A stretch of 5,536 nucleotides of DNA from Rhodothermaceae bacterium (GTDB taxonomy: Bacteria > Bacteroidota > Rhodothermia > Rhodothermales > JAHEMB01): NCBI GenBank assembly GCA_024643915.1, contig JAHEMB010000295.1:1-5536 (forward strand), given 5' to 3'. Both the position numbers and the translations under genes were made by a program. Of the stretch, positions 5,138-5,536 are shown in pieces; the stretch's first letter is position 1; the number at the start of each line of letters is the position of its first letter. A model generated the notes under the pieces. It saw nothing but the letters and a program-made list of their open reading frames with translations, did no database searches and was not told where the DNA came from.

Positions 5138-5536
5138 GGGCTACAAAGCCAGGCAGCGTCGTCGGGCTTTTCTTGCTTGGCCTTCTGCTGCTGGCCGGCT
5201 GTGCCTCCACCGAATCGCTGCCTGCGGGGGAGCAGGTGCCGCAGACGTTTGAACGGGCGGTGCCGATGAGTGGGCAGTACCTCGTCTACCTGCCCGAAGG
5301 CTACGACGAAGGCGGTCAGTTTCCGCTCCTCCTCTTCCTCCACGGCTCGGGCGAGCGCGGCGAGGACATCGACCTGGTGAAGGTCCACGGCCCGCCGAAG
5401 CTGGCCGCGCGGGGCGATGAATTCCCCTTCATCATCGTCTCCCCCCAGATGCCGAAGAACCAGCGGTGGTCGCCGGCTCTGCTGGACGCGGTGGTCGACG
5501 AAGTGCTGGACCGCTACCGCGTGGACGAGGCGCGGA
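5125..5536 (+). CDS. Esterase/peptidase-like lipoprotein (alpha/beta hydrolase), 3' end missing
   Basis: The open frame runs from ATG 5125 past the window end (137 codons seen). The protein starts with a lipoprotein signal: a short n-region, a hydrophobic core (about residues 12-24) and the lipobox LAGC with Cys26 as the lipidated residue. It is therefore exported and membrane-anchored. After a linker, QYLVYLPEGYDEGGQFPLLL leads into the oxyanion-hole motif LHGSGERG (His at about residue 73), and PFIIVSPQMP follows. This order fits the COG4099 predicted peptidase/carboxylesterase group of alpha/beta hydrolases, related to feruloyl and dienelactone-hydrolase-type esterases. The nucleophile Ser, Asp and catalytic His would lie downstream, so activity cannot be judged. 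The substrate is unknown. It begins 3 nt after the DinB-like stop, in the same frame, inside a heptamer array. The acidic MEDRW start is unusual for a signal n-region, and the true start could be elsewhere. Confidence 0.85.
   Translation, partial: MEDRWATKPGSVVGLFLLGLLLLAGCASTESLPAGEQVPQTFERAVPMSGQYLVYLPEGYDEGGQFPLLLFLHGSGERGEDIDLVKVHGPPKLAARGDEFPFIIVSPQMPKNQRWSPALLDAVVDEVLDRYRVDEAR

Noticed and set aside
4210..5388. A 392-codon open frame on the minus strand opposite the three-gene group
   Set aside because: It is antisense to a recognisable DinB-family gene and an alpha/beta-hydrolase lipoprotein. Its translation shows no domain, and long antisense frames are expected in GC-rich DNA.

Overview
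The window reads as ordinary chromosomal DNA from a GC-rich member of the Bacteroidota/Rhodothermota (Rhodothermales-like). The best lineage clue is a textbook Bacteroidota promoter upstream of the polyprenyl synthetase gene: a TTG box, a 20-nt spacer, then TACCTTTG (minus strand, 2912-2881). Weak or absent Shine-Dalgarno sequences before most genes, and the long-chain polyprenyl synthase, agree with this. The species cannot be named from the sequence alone.

Layout. (1) 81-890, plus: a peptidoglycan-binding domain joined to a GH19/lysozyme-like domain, resembling a phage endolysin, with no signal peptide and no phage neighbours. (2) 894-1631 and 1726-2775, minus: an RNase Z-like metallo-beta-lactamase-fold hydrolase and a long-chain trans-polyprenyl diphosphate synthase (probably for the menaquinone tail). 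They lie in the same direction, separated by a 94-nt gap that is almost entirely an inverted array of degenerate heptamers, and are probably transcribed from the promoter at about 2881-2912. The hydrolase ends 3 nt from the convergent endolysin-like gene. (3) 2776-3180: a 405-nt divergent intergenic region with no credible gene. It holds the promoter, a heptamer array (2960-2994) and a 136-nt element (3005-3140) bounded by a perfect 9-bp inverted repeat and able to form mutually exclusive hairpins. (4) 3181-4161, plus: moaA (molybdenum cofactor synthesis), with a GTG start. (5) 4267 to the end, plus: a tight gene group of a 99-aa protein of unknown function, a DinB-superfamily metal-binding protein, and the N-terminal part of an esterase-like lipoprotein cut off by the window end. 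Gaps inside this group are 6 and 3 nt.

No defence system, CRISPR array, insertion sequence, tRNA or rRNA is visible, and I see no clear new multi-gene system. The most unusual signal is between the genes. Four separate places (1631-1724, 2960-2994, 4184-4197, 5103-5137) carry short tandem repeats with a 7-nt period, each with a different unit. One forms a long hairpin, and another spans the DinB stop codon and the lipoprotein start codon. Together with the switch-like element before moaA, these deserve a second look.
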